Program-made: the position numbers and the translations under genes
The notes under the pieces: model-generated
The model's input: the letters and a program-made list of their open reading frames with translations, nothing else
Databases searched by the model: none
Told to the model about the DNA's origin: nothing
From: Asterias rubens
Taxonomy: Eukaryota > Echinodermata > Asteroidea > Forcipulatida > Asteriidae
Length of the DNA stretch: 64,000 nucleotides
Assembly: GCF_902459465.1 (NCBI RefSeq)
Contig: NC_047062.1
Span: 26,343,866-26,407,865 of the forward strand
Direction of reading: 5' to 3'
Shown: positions 1 through 11,800 of the stretch, piece after piece
Numbering within the stretch: position 1 is the stretch's first letter
Layout: each line of letters starts with the position of its first letter

Positions 1-1195
1 AGACTCCTTGGTCATTTTAGCTCATAATCCAAGCAAAAGAACACGGAACAGCTTTGTGTTTGTTCACAAACACCTAATGTCTAGTTATTATTATTATGCA
101 CTTTGACCATGGCAATGGCAGCCAATAAAAGGGGTCTACAAGAATTATCTAGTTTTCTGGTGAAAATTAAGTTCATATCACTTACAATTACATGAGGATT
201 CAAAAAGAATCACCACTCTTCCTTCTTGTAAAACCACAAAATGCCTTCAATTGAAGACACTTGCTACAACATGCAGTTCGTGAGAATGAGAAACATATGT
301 GGGATGTGGTTTCAATAGGCCTACAGAATCAATAACGAATGTAGTAATGTTTCAGCAACGCCCACATCATATAATTCTTGTGAAAGCCAAACATCAGCAG
401 ATGCTTCATCACTTCTGACCACTTGTTGATACAATGATGTGATTTCCAGATGGTTGATTCAAGACACATTTATGTATCTGCTGTTTGTTTTATTTGCACT
501 CCATACTTTTGTTTACAGATGATTGATTCCAGACACATTTATGAATCTGCTGATCTTGTTTCATTTGCACTCCTCACTTTTGTTTACAGTTGGGGTGAAA
601 ACATTGCAGTATACTCAAAATGACTTTTTACTGCAAAGCTGAAACCCATGGCATTTTGGCTATGAACTGTTCATATCCATTGTAACACAAGGGATGTGAT
701 AGGATTTTGAAAAAAAACTGAACTATGAGCACAAAGCGTTAGAGCTTGTGAGCAGCAAACATGAAAGCTTGCGAGGGCAAAAAGCTTCCGAGTGTGAAGC
801 GTGCTCTACATTAATTTATCTTTGGTTTTGAAAGCCCTACTCCTAATATGGTTTTATCTCCATTTTCTTATGAATTTGATCTTAGTTATAAAGTTTTAAA
901 CAAATATATTAAAAAAGTGATTTTTTTTGGGGGGGGGGGGGGGGGGGGTGGGGTGAAAACAAAAATGGATTCCCAGTTACAAACAGAGAACTCACATCCC
1001 TGCAACACCCAAATGTGTATGGTATGACCATCTATGACTGACCCACTGCAACGATTGGACAAAACCAGGGTCTGTTTGTACAAAAGTGGTTGGTTGGTGA
1101 ATGGTGTAAATGCAAAGGAAAATCTGAAAATGAGTCCTAACCCATGACTAGTGATGTTAGGTTTACTGAATGGTGTAGGACTGAGGACTGTTCTT
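1..1195. other. Noncoding, no gene recognised
   Basis: AT-rich sequence with a short local duplication of a Gattccagacacatttatg-like segment near 460 and 520 and a poly-G run at about 930-950. I looked for the missing C-terminal SRP14 exon on the minus strand here and did not find it. Confidence 0.6.
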
Positions 1196-1198
1196 ATT

Positions 1199-1530
1199 GA
1201 TTATGGCCGAGCGGATAAGAGCACCAGACTCAAGCTCATGGTGCTTTGGTCCAGCAGAATGTGGGTTTAAAGAGCAGCGGACTCAAGTTCTGGTGTTTCT
1301 GTTTCAAAGCAGAGTGTGGGTTCGAGTCCAAGTCACGACACCTACCTCCTTAAGCAAGACACTTAATCATGATGCTTCATTCTTCGGATGGGAAATATTT
1401 AGCTGTTGGTTCCGTGTTGTGTAATGAACATAAAAGAAACCAGTGCATGTATCGTAACAAGAAGGGGCTTGCCCCAGTGTTCCTGGTTTGGTTGCCAACA
1501 TATTGCACCACAGCACTTTGCCATGACATT
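1199..1530 (+). mobile_element. tRNA-derived SINE
   Basis: The head starts TGGCCGAGCGGATAAGAGC, an A-box-like tRNA segment, and holds GGTTCGAGTCC, a B-box-like segment near 1319. A second partial head sits between them. The body (CTTAAGCAAGACACTTAA, then GTGTTGTGTAA) recurs at 21903-22240 and 33375-33635, so it is a dispersed family. Confidence 0.75.
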
Positions 1531-1581
1531 CCATGCTTTAGATAGGATTAACATACCATCATAATCAGAGTCTAACATTTT

Positions 1582-2074
1582 GGGTGTTGAGTTACTGTAT
1601 GGTCTAGGACCGAGGACTGCATTGTTGATTTATGCTTTACATGGGATCAGGCATACCAGCATAATCAGAGTCCAACAGTTTGGGTGTTGAGTTACTGTAT
1701 GGTGTAGGACCGAGGACTGTAGTTGATTATGCTTTACATGGGATCAGGCATACTATCATAATCAGAGTCCAACAGTTTGGGTGTTGAGTTACTGCATGGT
1801 GTTGGACTGAGGACTGTAGTTGATTATGCTTTACATGGGATCAGGCATACTATCATAATCAGAGTCCAACAGTTTGGGTGTTGAGTTACTGTATGGTGTA
1901 GGACCGAGGACTGTAGTTGATTATGCTTTACATGGGATCAGGCATACTATCATAATCAGAGTCCAACAGTTTGAGTGTTGAGTTACTATATGGTCTAGGA
2001 CTGAGGACTGCATTGTTGATTTATGCTCTACATGTACATGGGATCAGGCATACTATCATAATCAGAGTCCAACA
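1582..2074. repeat. 97-bp tandem repeat array, left part
   Basis: Units starting GGGTGTTGAGTTACTG begin at 1582, 1682, 1779, 1876 and 1973: a period of 97 bp after a first unit of 100 bp. The array resumes at 3130 after an inserted element. Confidence 0.9.
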
Positions 2075-3129
2075 CAGGCCTCAAATTTCCCGATTTTTAG
2101 GGCAAGGCCACTTTGGCCTTGAATTTGTCAAATTTTGAAAGGGCACCAAGGCCATGGGGTAGGGCACCAAGGCCAACTTAAAATTTCAAAAAGGGCATCA
2201 AGGCCATAAAAAATAAAGATCATGAAACAATTTCTGTTCAGGTCCATGAAGGCTATTTTAATGAACCATTTCATTACTTTTGCTTTCCTTTAACAAAAAA
2301 ACATCAAGTATTTTTAAATGTATTTAATTTTATTGATTAATGGGAAGTAAAAGTATGCATCCATTTTTTGTTGCGATGGCCAGACGTAAACAATGAACTG
2401 TCACTTAACTGTGTGCAGCGGAGATTTTGTTGCGACGGCCGGACGTAAACAATAAGCTGTCACTTGACTGTGTGCAGAGCGGAGATTTATTCAACGGACA
2501 TACATGTACATGTACCATACATGTACATGTACCTTTCATGTACATGTACATGATGTGTGATTTACGTAACATGGCCCACGTGCACAAACATGTACGACTA
2601 CCAGTGAACAAGCACAATACCAGTGGAATAGGCGGACGCCCAACCTCGAATGGAACCGAAATTGTGATTAGCTGGTACCCATCATGGACAACCTTGCGTG
2701 GGTACGCGTGTTGCAAGATGAGTACCAGTGTGATTGTTCTCAAATGGTCGTTGCAAGTACATCCGGCCCGTGTATAAACTTCGAGTACACAATGTCTATC
2801 GTTCGTTCTGCATCGTGCACACACACATGCACTGCATGGATATGCTGCCGTCCGTTTAAATTCCGTGTGATGAGCATTCAACCGACCGCGCTCTGTGTGC
2901 GTGTATTAATATAGAATGTACATGTAAGTGTTTGATTTTATGTGCACACAGACGGATGGTGGTGTATCAAAACATAAATTTTGATCTCAAAAAGGGCACG
3001 GCGGCCATCGGAGAAAAAGGGCACGGCCTTTTTGGCCGCGAAAATGTCCGATTTTCTCGGGGCACCACGGCCAGTAAGCAGGGCACCGGCGGCCATGGCC
3101 GTCGTGGCCGCCCGGAAATTTGAGGCCTG
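2075..3129. mobile_element. 1055-bp nonautonomous DNA transposon with CAGGCCTCAAATTTCC termini
   Basis: It begins CAGGCCTCAAATTTCC and ends with the inverse, GGAAATTTGAGGCCTG. It is flanked by CCAACA on both sides (2069-2074 and 3130-3135), which rebuilds the interrupted 97-bp repeat unit exactly once. No transposase ORF is seen. The subterminal regions repeat GGGCAC-AAGGCCA motifs, and a ~60-bp segment is duplicated at about 2368-2490. Related fragments lie at 7582-7748, 35795-35975, 43765-43920 and 59210-59356. Confidence 0.88.
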
Positions 3130-3260
3130 CCAACAGTTTCGGTGTTGAGTTACTTTATGGTACGAGGACTGCATTGTTGATTATGCTTTACATGGGATCA
3201 GGCTTACCACCATAATCAGGGTTTAACAGTTTTGGGTGTTGAGTTACTGTATGGTGTTGG
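3130..3260. repeat. 97-bp tandem repeat array, right part
   Basis: Continuation of the array at 1582-2074, with slightly diverged units that still contain TGTTGAGTTACT and GGGATCAGGC. Confidence 0.85.
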
Positions 3261-3338
3261 ATTCTGTATAGGGTGATAAGAATCCCAGTAAATTAATCAA
3301 GGCAGTTTGGGTTAAAGAGAAGGGTCATGAGAACTTAC

Positions 3339-5546
3339 CATCTGGAATTTTGTGACGTCTTTCGAGCTGATCTGTAAAGACACAGGGAGATTGAGAGATC
3401 CATTGATTATTTCTACAAATTGAAATTTGGACTTTGGACCATCTACAATTTATCTTGTTTAATTGCAGCTTCCTTAAAAATTGCAGCAATTTAGGAGAAA
3501 GAGTTTGCAAGGTGTGGGATTTATGACATCTGCTTCATCATTCACTCAAACACATGCAGACTTCTTGTGCTTTGGGGTCCAAAAACCAACATAAATCGGT
3601 ACCTCTCTGTACATTACTTAAGCCAAATTCCCATCCAAGTTGAAAAAGCGATTCTGATGATAGAATTTAAAATTGAAAACAGGACTTTGACTCTTTGTAA
3701 AAGCATTTATACAGCCTTTTGCCGTTTGAGCAACATTTTACTTAATCCTTTATAACATCACAGGCTGCAAATACACCTCCTAACAGCATATGTACAGTTT
3801 AGTATGCTCATGAAATTATTGATATTTGGCCCATAGTGGGGGAGATTTTCTGTGAAATTATTTCACACTTTACTGACACTGGATATAGTAATGAATTTAG
3901 TTAAGTGTTTTCTTGTCATGGAGCAGTTAGCAAAATCATTATTCCTAAAATTCTTTATTTTATGAGGGTGGGGGATGGGTACTCCTAGAACTATGAGGTT
4001 CGTTCCGCTATTTTCTCCAACAACCTCTCTGGGGAGATCTGATTTCAACAAAGAACTGTAGCCACTCAGACGTGAATGGGCAGAATGCTTCTATCCGGAT
4101 TTTGAGGATAATATAAACCTATTGACCCATTTCACCTGATGTCATCAGCAGAAAAATCTTGAATGCGCCATACTGGTGGGCAATTTCACTGTGCGTTTTT
4201 ATATTAACTCTATGCTGCGCGTTATGCAGTGAAAGTGTGCATTTTAGGCGACGCGGCGTTATACACGTAAACCTAACTGCCCACCAACATGGTGAGCGTG
4301 GCATTGGTCGCCGCGTGTGATACGCGTGCAAGGGGTCAATATGAGGTTCGTGGAGACAATAGCAGAATGTACATGTACCTCATAGTTCTAGGTGTAGGGA
4401 GTGGGGATATCTAGCATTTATATTGCATGATACTTCCCAGCAAGAAGCATTATATTCTTACCACTGTACTCAGTTTCTTCTTTCCATTTGTTGCTCTGAA
4501 TAGACATTTGTGTTCGGTATGGTCTGATACGGGTAATCTTCCTTTTGTGTCTCTCGGCTTTGGCTTAGTCTGTCCATAATCTAGCAAACAACAATTTAAA
4601 AACAATTATAGGAACTGTTACTTACTGTTAATGTTTATTTACACAAATATTGATACAACAGAGTACGTTGATTGATGCACAAATGGTGTGTCATCCATTT
4701 GTTATTCTCCAATAGTACAGCAGAAAACTAACTACAATGTGAATGGTGCTACATGTATGAATGACAGAATGATAGGACCGATCAAAGTTAATAAAAGAGC
4801 TAACCATAATTACAGCTTCAATCAAAGGTGGGTTAGCTAGATAGCACCAACGTCGGATTCACAGAGGGAGTCCAGAATATTGCCTGTTGTGTTGGCATTA
4901 CTGAATTTTAAGGATAACATTCCGTATGGAGCCACCACTTTTTTACTTATTTTTACAAATAAAAGGGATCTCATTGAGGTAAATATGATACTATATTATT
5001 TCATATGGAATGAAAAAGTGGTGGCGCCATACGGAAACTTTTCCATGAAAACTGCCCAGCCCAGTGCTCATCAGCATGAGGGGTTGTAGTACGATGGATG
5101 AATTGAATTTTTGCAATTTTATTTATCAACTTAAATTTAAAATTTAAGTAAGTAATAACTATTTTATTTACAATTGAAAAAATACAAATAACATTTTTCA
5201 AATATTGGTATTAATACTGAGTGTAAAGTGGGAATCACCTTCGACAGCTTTCCCATACAATTCACTTCAAAATGAACAACAAAAAAGACAGAATATTCAG
5301 ATTAAAAAGCTGCCGTTGGCGGCGCACTTTAACTTACATTGCTTCATCGTGACGAGGACTGTTCCAGATGTTCTCGTTCTCTGGAATAACCGCGTTAACT
5401 CCGTCAAAAACTAAAGTAAACAAACAAGATTAAAGTTCAAAATTATGTTTATGCAAAACAACCAGAGCTTGCTTTTGTAAATCTTTACAAATTTAAGTAA
5501 TAAGATAAATTTATCAACTTACCGTATCGTTGTCGAGAAGCACCAT
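3339..5546 (-). CDS. SRP14: SRP14, signal recognition particle 14 kDa subunit (3' end outside window)
   Basis: SRP14 pairs with SRP9 on the Alu domain of SRP RNA and causes elongation arrest during co-translational ER targeting. Coding exons read on the minus strand: 5546-5523 (24 nt), 5410-5338 (73 nt), 4580-4462 (119 nt) and 3371-3339 (33 nt), all with GT..AG junctions and matching phase. The product starts MVLLDNDT, continues with FLTELTRLFQ and a TSGTVLVTMKQ strand, then TKPKP, KCLFRATNGKKKLSTV and ISSKDVTKFQM. These match vertebrate SRP14 block by block. The family continues with a helix and a basic tail; I found no exon for them in 1-3330, so the last exon or exons should lie left of the window. 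The start was chosen because MVLL is the conserved SRP14 start and the exon ends in a good donor. Intron 3 (3372-4461) holds a MITE. Transcribed divergently from SAE1. Confidence 0.93.
3979..4396. mobile_element. MITE with CTCCTAGAACTATGAGGT termini, second element nested inside
   Basis: Inverted ends: CTCCTAGAACTATGAGGT near 3981 and ACCTCATAGTTCTAGGTG near 4376. Inside, about 4115-4340, an ATTGACCC..GGGTCAAT pair with GGTGGGCA..TGCCCACC arms marks a second, nested inverted-repeat element. It lies in SRP14 intron 3. A fragment of the outer family is at 56609-56700. Confidence 0.75.
4912..5044. mobile_element. Hairpin MITE (TTCCGTATGG-GCCACCACTTTTT arms), copy 1
   Basis: Arms near 4920-4943 and 5012-5036 are inverse copies around an AT-rich loop. 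It lies in SRP14 intron 2. A sister copy lies at 6068-6202 in SAE1 intron 1. Confidence 0.8.
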
Positions 5547-5846
5547 CTTGCACGTCTTGTTGATGCCCCTTAATTGTCACCTGTGTGTCACGCAATCGCT
5601 GATTGGACGCATGCAAAAACTAATACAAAAATAGACCAATAGAAATTACTCTGACATATCTGCTGGGAAGCATCCCTTCCCATCATGCATTACATGAACA
5701 TTATTATAACTATAGAGGGCGTGCTTTTTCAGATTGTTAAACAAAACACGAAAAAGACCTTTCATCAGTATACTCAGAGTTTCTTATTTTCTGGGATCCA
5801 ATTTTCGCAATAATAATAACTTAATCAATCCAACTGAGAAGTAAGA
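5547..5846. promoter_or_regulatory. Shared divergent promoter of SRP14 and SAE1
   Basis: The SRP14 ATG (minus) and SAE1 ATG (plus) are separated by 300 bp with no other gene between them. Both 5' UTRs and both core promoters must fit here unless an upstream noncoding exon exists. I see no clear TATA box in the right place on either side. The head-to-head layout itself is seen; bidirectional promoter function is inferred. Confidence 0.6.
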
Positions 5847-8800
5847 ATGACTGAAAAGGAATCATCAGCTATCACAGAAGCGGAAGCAGCCTTGTACGAT
5901 CGGCAGATTCGTTTGTGGGGGTTGGAAGCACAAAAAAGGTTAAGTTAAAAAAGGAAATAATAAAAAATTTCCATTCCTTTTTTCATTTATCAAAGTATTT
6001 CCTTCACTAATTAGAAAAAAGTGTCTTTGTTTGGTGTGTTCGTTTTTTTGTGTGTATGTTATGCATTTGGGATAACTTTCCCTATGGCGCAACCACTTTT
6101 TCACTAATTTTTACAAAAAGGGATTTATCAATCAGGTAAATTAGATACTATATTATTTTATTTTGAATGAAAAAGTGGTGGCGCCATACGGAAACTTTTC
6201 CGAAAAAAATTAAAAGTTCACAGATTTACAAATAACTTACAGGGTTTACAGAAGGTAATGGTGAAAGACTTCTCTTGAAATATTATTCCATGAAATGCTT
6301 TACTTTTTGAGAAAACATTAATTAAAACAATATCAATTCTCGATATCGAGAATTACGGTTTTATTTTAAACACATGTGTCATGACACGGCGAAACGCGCG
6401 GAAACAAGGGTGGGTTTTCCCGTTATTTTCTTCCCGACTCCGATGACCAATTGAGCCTAAATTTTCACCGGTTTGTTATTTTTATATATAAGTTGTGATA
6501 CACGAAGTGGGGGCCTTCCCCCTTGGACAATACTGTTTTGTTTACCGAAAGTGTCCAATTGGCTTTAAGTTACTGGCTTTAAGTTACTGGGAAGTGTAAA
6601 AAGAAGTAGCAAGAAACACAGACAAAAGACTGACTTCTTGGGCTTCTTGGAATCTTGGCCACAACAAAGTCAAAAAAGGGCAAAAATGTTATAAATAAAT
6701 GTGTTCGTCTTCACTCTTGCCATTTGTTTGTCACTAGTCTACAGTCCTATCAAAACCATGTGTCCCTGTAGGTCTTCAACATGTAAGCTGATCATGTATT
6801 GACGTAGCAAAGTCTCAGCTCTATATTATACTAAGTTACTTCAAGTATTATTTCCCATAGCAGATTCTGAGTATATGGCATCGAAGTTGCCCTGCATTTT
6901 GTAATTGTACCTTGAACCTTGAATTTGAGCAGTTTATGTTTCTAAATCAAACTACTAATAAATGTATTTTCTAAGCACTTTAACATGTACAAAATCTGTG
7001 AAACAAAGATAAAATGTGGCATGATCACTAACAAAAGACGGGAGGGTCAGACCGGAGGGTTAATGATCAAGTGAAACCCTAATATATTATTCCAATATCC
7101 TCATTGTTCAATATTTCTTTATATTTAGGCTTCGAGCAACACGATTCTTGTTGACAGGACTAAGTGGACTTGGAGCTGAGGTGTGCAAGAATGTTGTCCT
7201 CGCTGGAGTTAAATCCATTGTGTTACTGGACCACCAGAGTGTCAGTGAACTTGATGCATGTTCCCAGTTCTTAGTTTCCAGAGATGACATTGGGAAGAAT
7301 GTAAGGAACAAAAACATTTGTTGAGTTGTTTTTATTGAGCCCTACTGTCTGACCATGAGATATCAATAGATATTGACTAAAAGATAGGGAGACTGCCAAC
7401 ATAAGGCTAGATAGTTTAGTTGGTAGAGTGCAGACACATTAATCCGCAAGTTGTTGGTTCATGTCTCGCTCAAGTCATTTTTTTCTTTGTTCAACCCAAA
7501 ATTTCAGACAACAATACTTCTCAAGAGGATTGTTAAATTGGAAATTGATAATTAGCGAGCTTTCAGATAAAGACAGATTTAACAGGCCTGATACTTCAAG
7601 GAGGAGGCGACAAAAGGCGATTGCCTCTATGCCCCCTTGTCATTGCCTTGGTGCCATTGAAATGCTCTGTAAAAATATACAGTTTCCTCATTGGGTGTTC
7701 TTCATTCACCAAGGACAAAAATGCCTGGGTGCCCTTGCCCTTTCCTAATGGAGCTTACATGGAGCTGAATTAACTTTATTATGGTAATTAGCACTCTCTT
7801 TGTTATTAATTTCTCGTAGCGAGCTTTGGCTTCGGTAACCAACACACAAGAGCTGAACCCCAATGTCTGTGTGACGGCTGAAGACGCTGATATTGCTGAT
7901 AAAACCGAGGAGTACTTCCAACAATTTGACGTGGTGTGTCTGACATGCTGCACGTATAAGACACTGGAAAGGGTCAATAAGATTTGCCATGATCTCGGTA
8001 TTAAATTCTTCGCTGGGGACACATTCGGTTTCTACGGATTTATGTTCACCGATCTCAATGAGCATGAGTTTGTTGAGTAAGTTTTTTTAAACATTCAAAC
8101 AGGTATATTAAAGTAACACGTTGCCTTGGATCGGGCAAGTTGGTATATAAAAAGCGTTTGAAACCGTTTGTTATAACATGCATATGGTTAGAAAGATGTT
8201 TTAAAAGTAGAAAATAATGATCAACACAAATATGCCTCCAAATTACACTGTTTCCTTTTATGAACTGACATGGCACGCCATTTTATGGAATCAAAAGTTT
8301 TACTCCATGAAATGGCCGGCCTTGTAGTTCAAATGCTTTTCAAAGACCAACTCGCTCAATTCCAAGGCAACTCGTCCCTTTAATATTTTTTAATGAAAGT
8401 ATCCTTTGCAGAGTATAAAAAAACATTCTAGGCCTAAAAATGTTTAATTGATGCGGTTTTATCTTATTCTTTAGGTGTGTGTTAGGCTTGGTAGGCCAAA
8501 ATGATGTCTTAATGTCTAATGAATGTGACGTGATTCAGTTAGTTAGCATGTGTTCATTATGGTGTGTGTTATACATGTTTTACATCTATTGACTGCAACT
8601 GTCTGTTACTGAGGCCTATTGCTTGAAAACTTCTGGTAGCCAATCAAATACAACGCTTCATAACCTCACACTCCTGTTTATTGTTGTTACGCTTCCTATT
8701 GGTCCATTCAGGCTTGCTCTACCATGAATTGCAACTCAATGAGCCGTGATTGGTTAATTTGATATTCCTTCCTCCTCAGAGAGAAGATTGTCTTCAAGAA

Positions 8801-11800
8801 GAAACCGCCCAGTGCAGACGGTGAACCACAGCCTAAAAAGCAAGCATTCGACAAAGAGACTAGTTACCTCAAGAGGACCATTAATTTCTGTCGGCTCGGG
8901 GATGTTCTCAGGAAAGACTGGAGGTTGTTAACAAGGAAACAGTTTAAGAGTACACCTAAGGTGTATTTCATCTTACGAGGTGAGAATAATGAACAATGTA
9001 CATGTAGCATGACAGTATCATAAAGCAGTAATTAAAGAGAGGTTTGCTGTTACACCATTTCAATATATATCTTTTGTTGTTTCTGAAAAGCTCTGATAGT
9101 CTTCTTTTTCTCCTTGAGGGGATCAGAGCATACTGATCAAGCGTTGAGTCGTTAAAGGCAGTGGATACTATTGGTAATATTGTCAAAGACTAGCCTTCAC
9201 AGTTGGTGTATCTCAACATATGCATAAAATAACAACCCTGTGAAAATTTGAGCTCAATCGGTCATCAAAGTTGCGAGATAATAATGAAAGAAGAAAACAC
9301 CCTTGTCACACGAAGTTGTGTGCGTTTAGATGGTTGATTTCGAGACCTCAAGTTCTAAATCTGAGGTCTTGAAATTTCTCGAAAACTATGGCACTTCAGA
9401 GAGTGCGTTTCTCACAATGTTTTATACTACCAACCTCTCCCCATTACTCGTTACCAAGTAAGGTTTTATGCTAAAAAATATTTTGAGTAATTACCAATAG
9501 TGTCCACTGCCTTTAAATACAGGTTTTTATCAGAACCAACACTTCTCAAAAGTAATATTCACTTGGTGTTTTGCAAACTTCTCGTAGTTGAACTTCCACA
9601 TTGCAAAGTTTCAAATCCTACTTTTAAACGGAAAATTTGTTGTTGTCACAAAGCTAATGGAAAACTAGATGGTTGAAATTAATTTACTCTTCAAAATAAA
9701 CAAAATATACTTTCCTTTGACGCTGTAACTTATATAAATAAATGTAACTCAAATACAAACCTGGCTTTTAAACAACTGAATCCTCTGCTTACTTTACTTT
9801 TGCTTTACTTTTCAGCACTCTGGCAATTTCAAGAGGAGTTTGGGCGAAATCCCAATCCTCTGCTTACTTTACTTTTGCTTTGCTTTTCAGCACTCTGGAA
9901 ATTTCAAGAGGAGTTTGGGCGAAATCCCAGTCCAGGGAACTTAGAAAATGACAAGTCAGAGTTGCTAAAACTGAGAGATGAGGTCGTTGACGAACTCGGT
10001 CTGAAAACAGATTACATTGTGATCAATGATGACTTTGCAAGGTAAAAATGTCTAAGTCGTTGTTAATGATAATAATAATAGCTAGATCTTCGACCCAAGT
10101 AATTTTTGGTTTCAGACAAGCGAACTTAACATAACTTTTACATTGGCTCGGCTCATGAGAAGTTCGATGTCTGAAACCAAGCACTCACGCGTCGTTTGGA
10201 ATGACTGCAACAGTCGATCTTTCCACTAGAACATGTCAAATTTGTCAACAAAACCAGGGATATTCAACAAATCTTGAACTGGAATGGCATAAATTTTAAT
10301 TTTGTTTGATTGTTTTTCATTTACAGTCACTGTGCGGCTGAGATCAGTCCTGTGTGTGCCATCGTTGGTGGTGTAGTGGCCCAAGAAATCATCAAGGTAA
10401 CACTCGGAACATTCTTGATTTTTTTGTCATCTTTAAATACAGGGAAAATAGAGTTAGCTGTTACAAACTGCGTAACAACCAAAATGACCTATGGTATAAG
10501 TGCAAAAAAAATAATGGCCTGATGTTTCGACCCTAGCAGAGTCTATCTCGAAGGATAATTGCTCGAAGGTTAAATACCGGGGCGTTTGTCTTGATGACAT
10601 AAGGTTCTTTAACTAGAACCCAAATTAGCAGGTGTTTGTATGATGGCATTTTTAGCTTTTTGTAATCTTTGGGGTTTAAGATTTCAATGATCTTTTGGGA
10701 ACAGTGTTAGCAGTGTTAGAGAATTAGATTAAAGGGCAGGATTTCTTCTTATCTGTGCCCATTTTCACGGCTCTGCTTACAATAGACTTTGGGGCTTACA
10801 GCACCGTGTGAGGTTTTGAATCTGTGGGGCATAAGCGCACAATTCTGTCGTAAGGAACGCCATGAAAGTAGGCCCTAAAAAAACTAATGGCAGTTTTGTT
10901 CATGTAGACATGAATCAGTCAGAATTCAGATAAAAGTCTGACTCCTATCATCACTGTAAATATCATTTCATGCTCCTTCGCTACGCTCATACGCATGAAA
11001 AACAGTTTTACCCTTATGAACAACCAAAATAAGCACACAGTAAAGCAGTCAAATATATTCTACGAATTTATTGAAAAACATGGGAATAAGGCCGGGATTC
11101 GGCCGCTGAGTACAACTTCTATGTTTCTTTTGTTTAACAAAAAGCACTTTTCTTTTTCAACACAATACAACAATCTCGACAATCTCTTCACACCAATTTT
11201 CTCTTTTTCTTACCGATTTCCACAAAGGAAAACAGCCCTTTCGGCTCTTCAGACATCGGTCTGGAAACTAACATATTGAGTAAGCAGTTTATCAGTAAAC
11301 ATAACTCGCAACATCGCTTAAACCTCCGTTACTTTGAGGAATTTCCATCCATAACAATCTCAAATCAGAGTCATATTCAGTAATGACCGGTGTTAATAGT
11401 ATAAACTCAAACTTTTCTTATTTCTCTGTAACCGTCTCCTAACGGAAAATGCAATTGAACTTATACATATACATAACTCTACTATTAAATACCGTTACTT
11501 GTAATGTTTGAAAAAAGCTAAAATTTAAGGGAGACATAGCATGCCGTCCTTAAATCGATCAGACTGCAACCAGATTGCCCAAATCTATCGATTATCGTAT
11601 TGTCTAGACTGAATGGAAGGGGCTCTTATTGCACGGGTGGTTTGTGTAACTTTCTTCTTTCACTAATAATAATAAGTTGTTGCATTACTGGTGAGTCCAA
11701 TGGATTGGGTGTGATGTTTACTATTCAGTGAAGCCATTTTATAACAAGTTGTTGCATTACTGGTGAGTCCAATGGATTGGGTGTGATGTTTACTATTGAG

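Noticed and set aside
2405..2914. Overlapping ORFs of 76-158 codons on both strands
   Set aside because: They lie inside the 1055-bp transposon, rich in TACATGTACATG repeats; no transposase motif or family resemblance.
1..3330. Last exon or exons of SRP14
   Set aside because: Searched on the minus strand for the C-terminal helix and basic tail; nothing convincing, so the gene is called incomplete at the window edge.
7403..7465. Possible tRNA gene
   Set aside because: Only A-box- and B-box-like stretches remain; the stems do not pair properly and the context is a SINE fragment.
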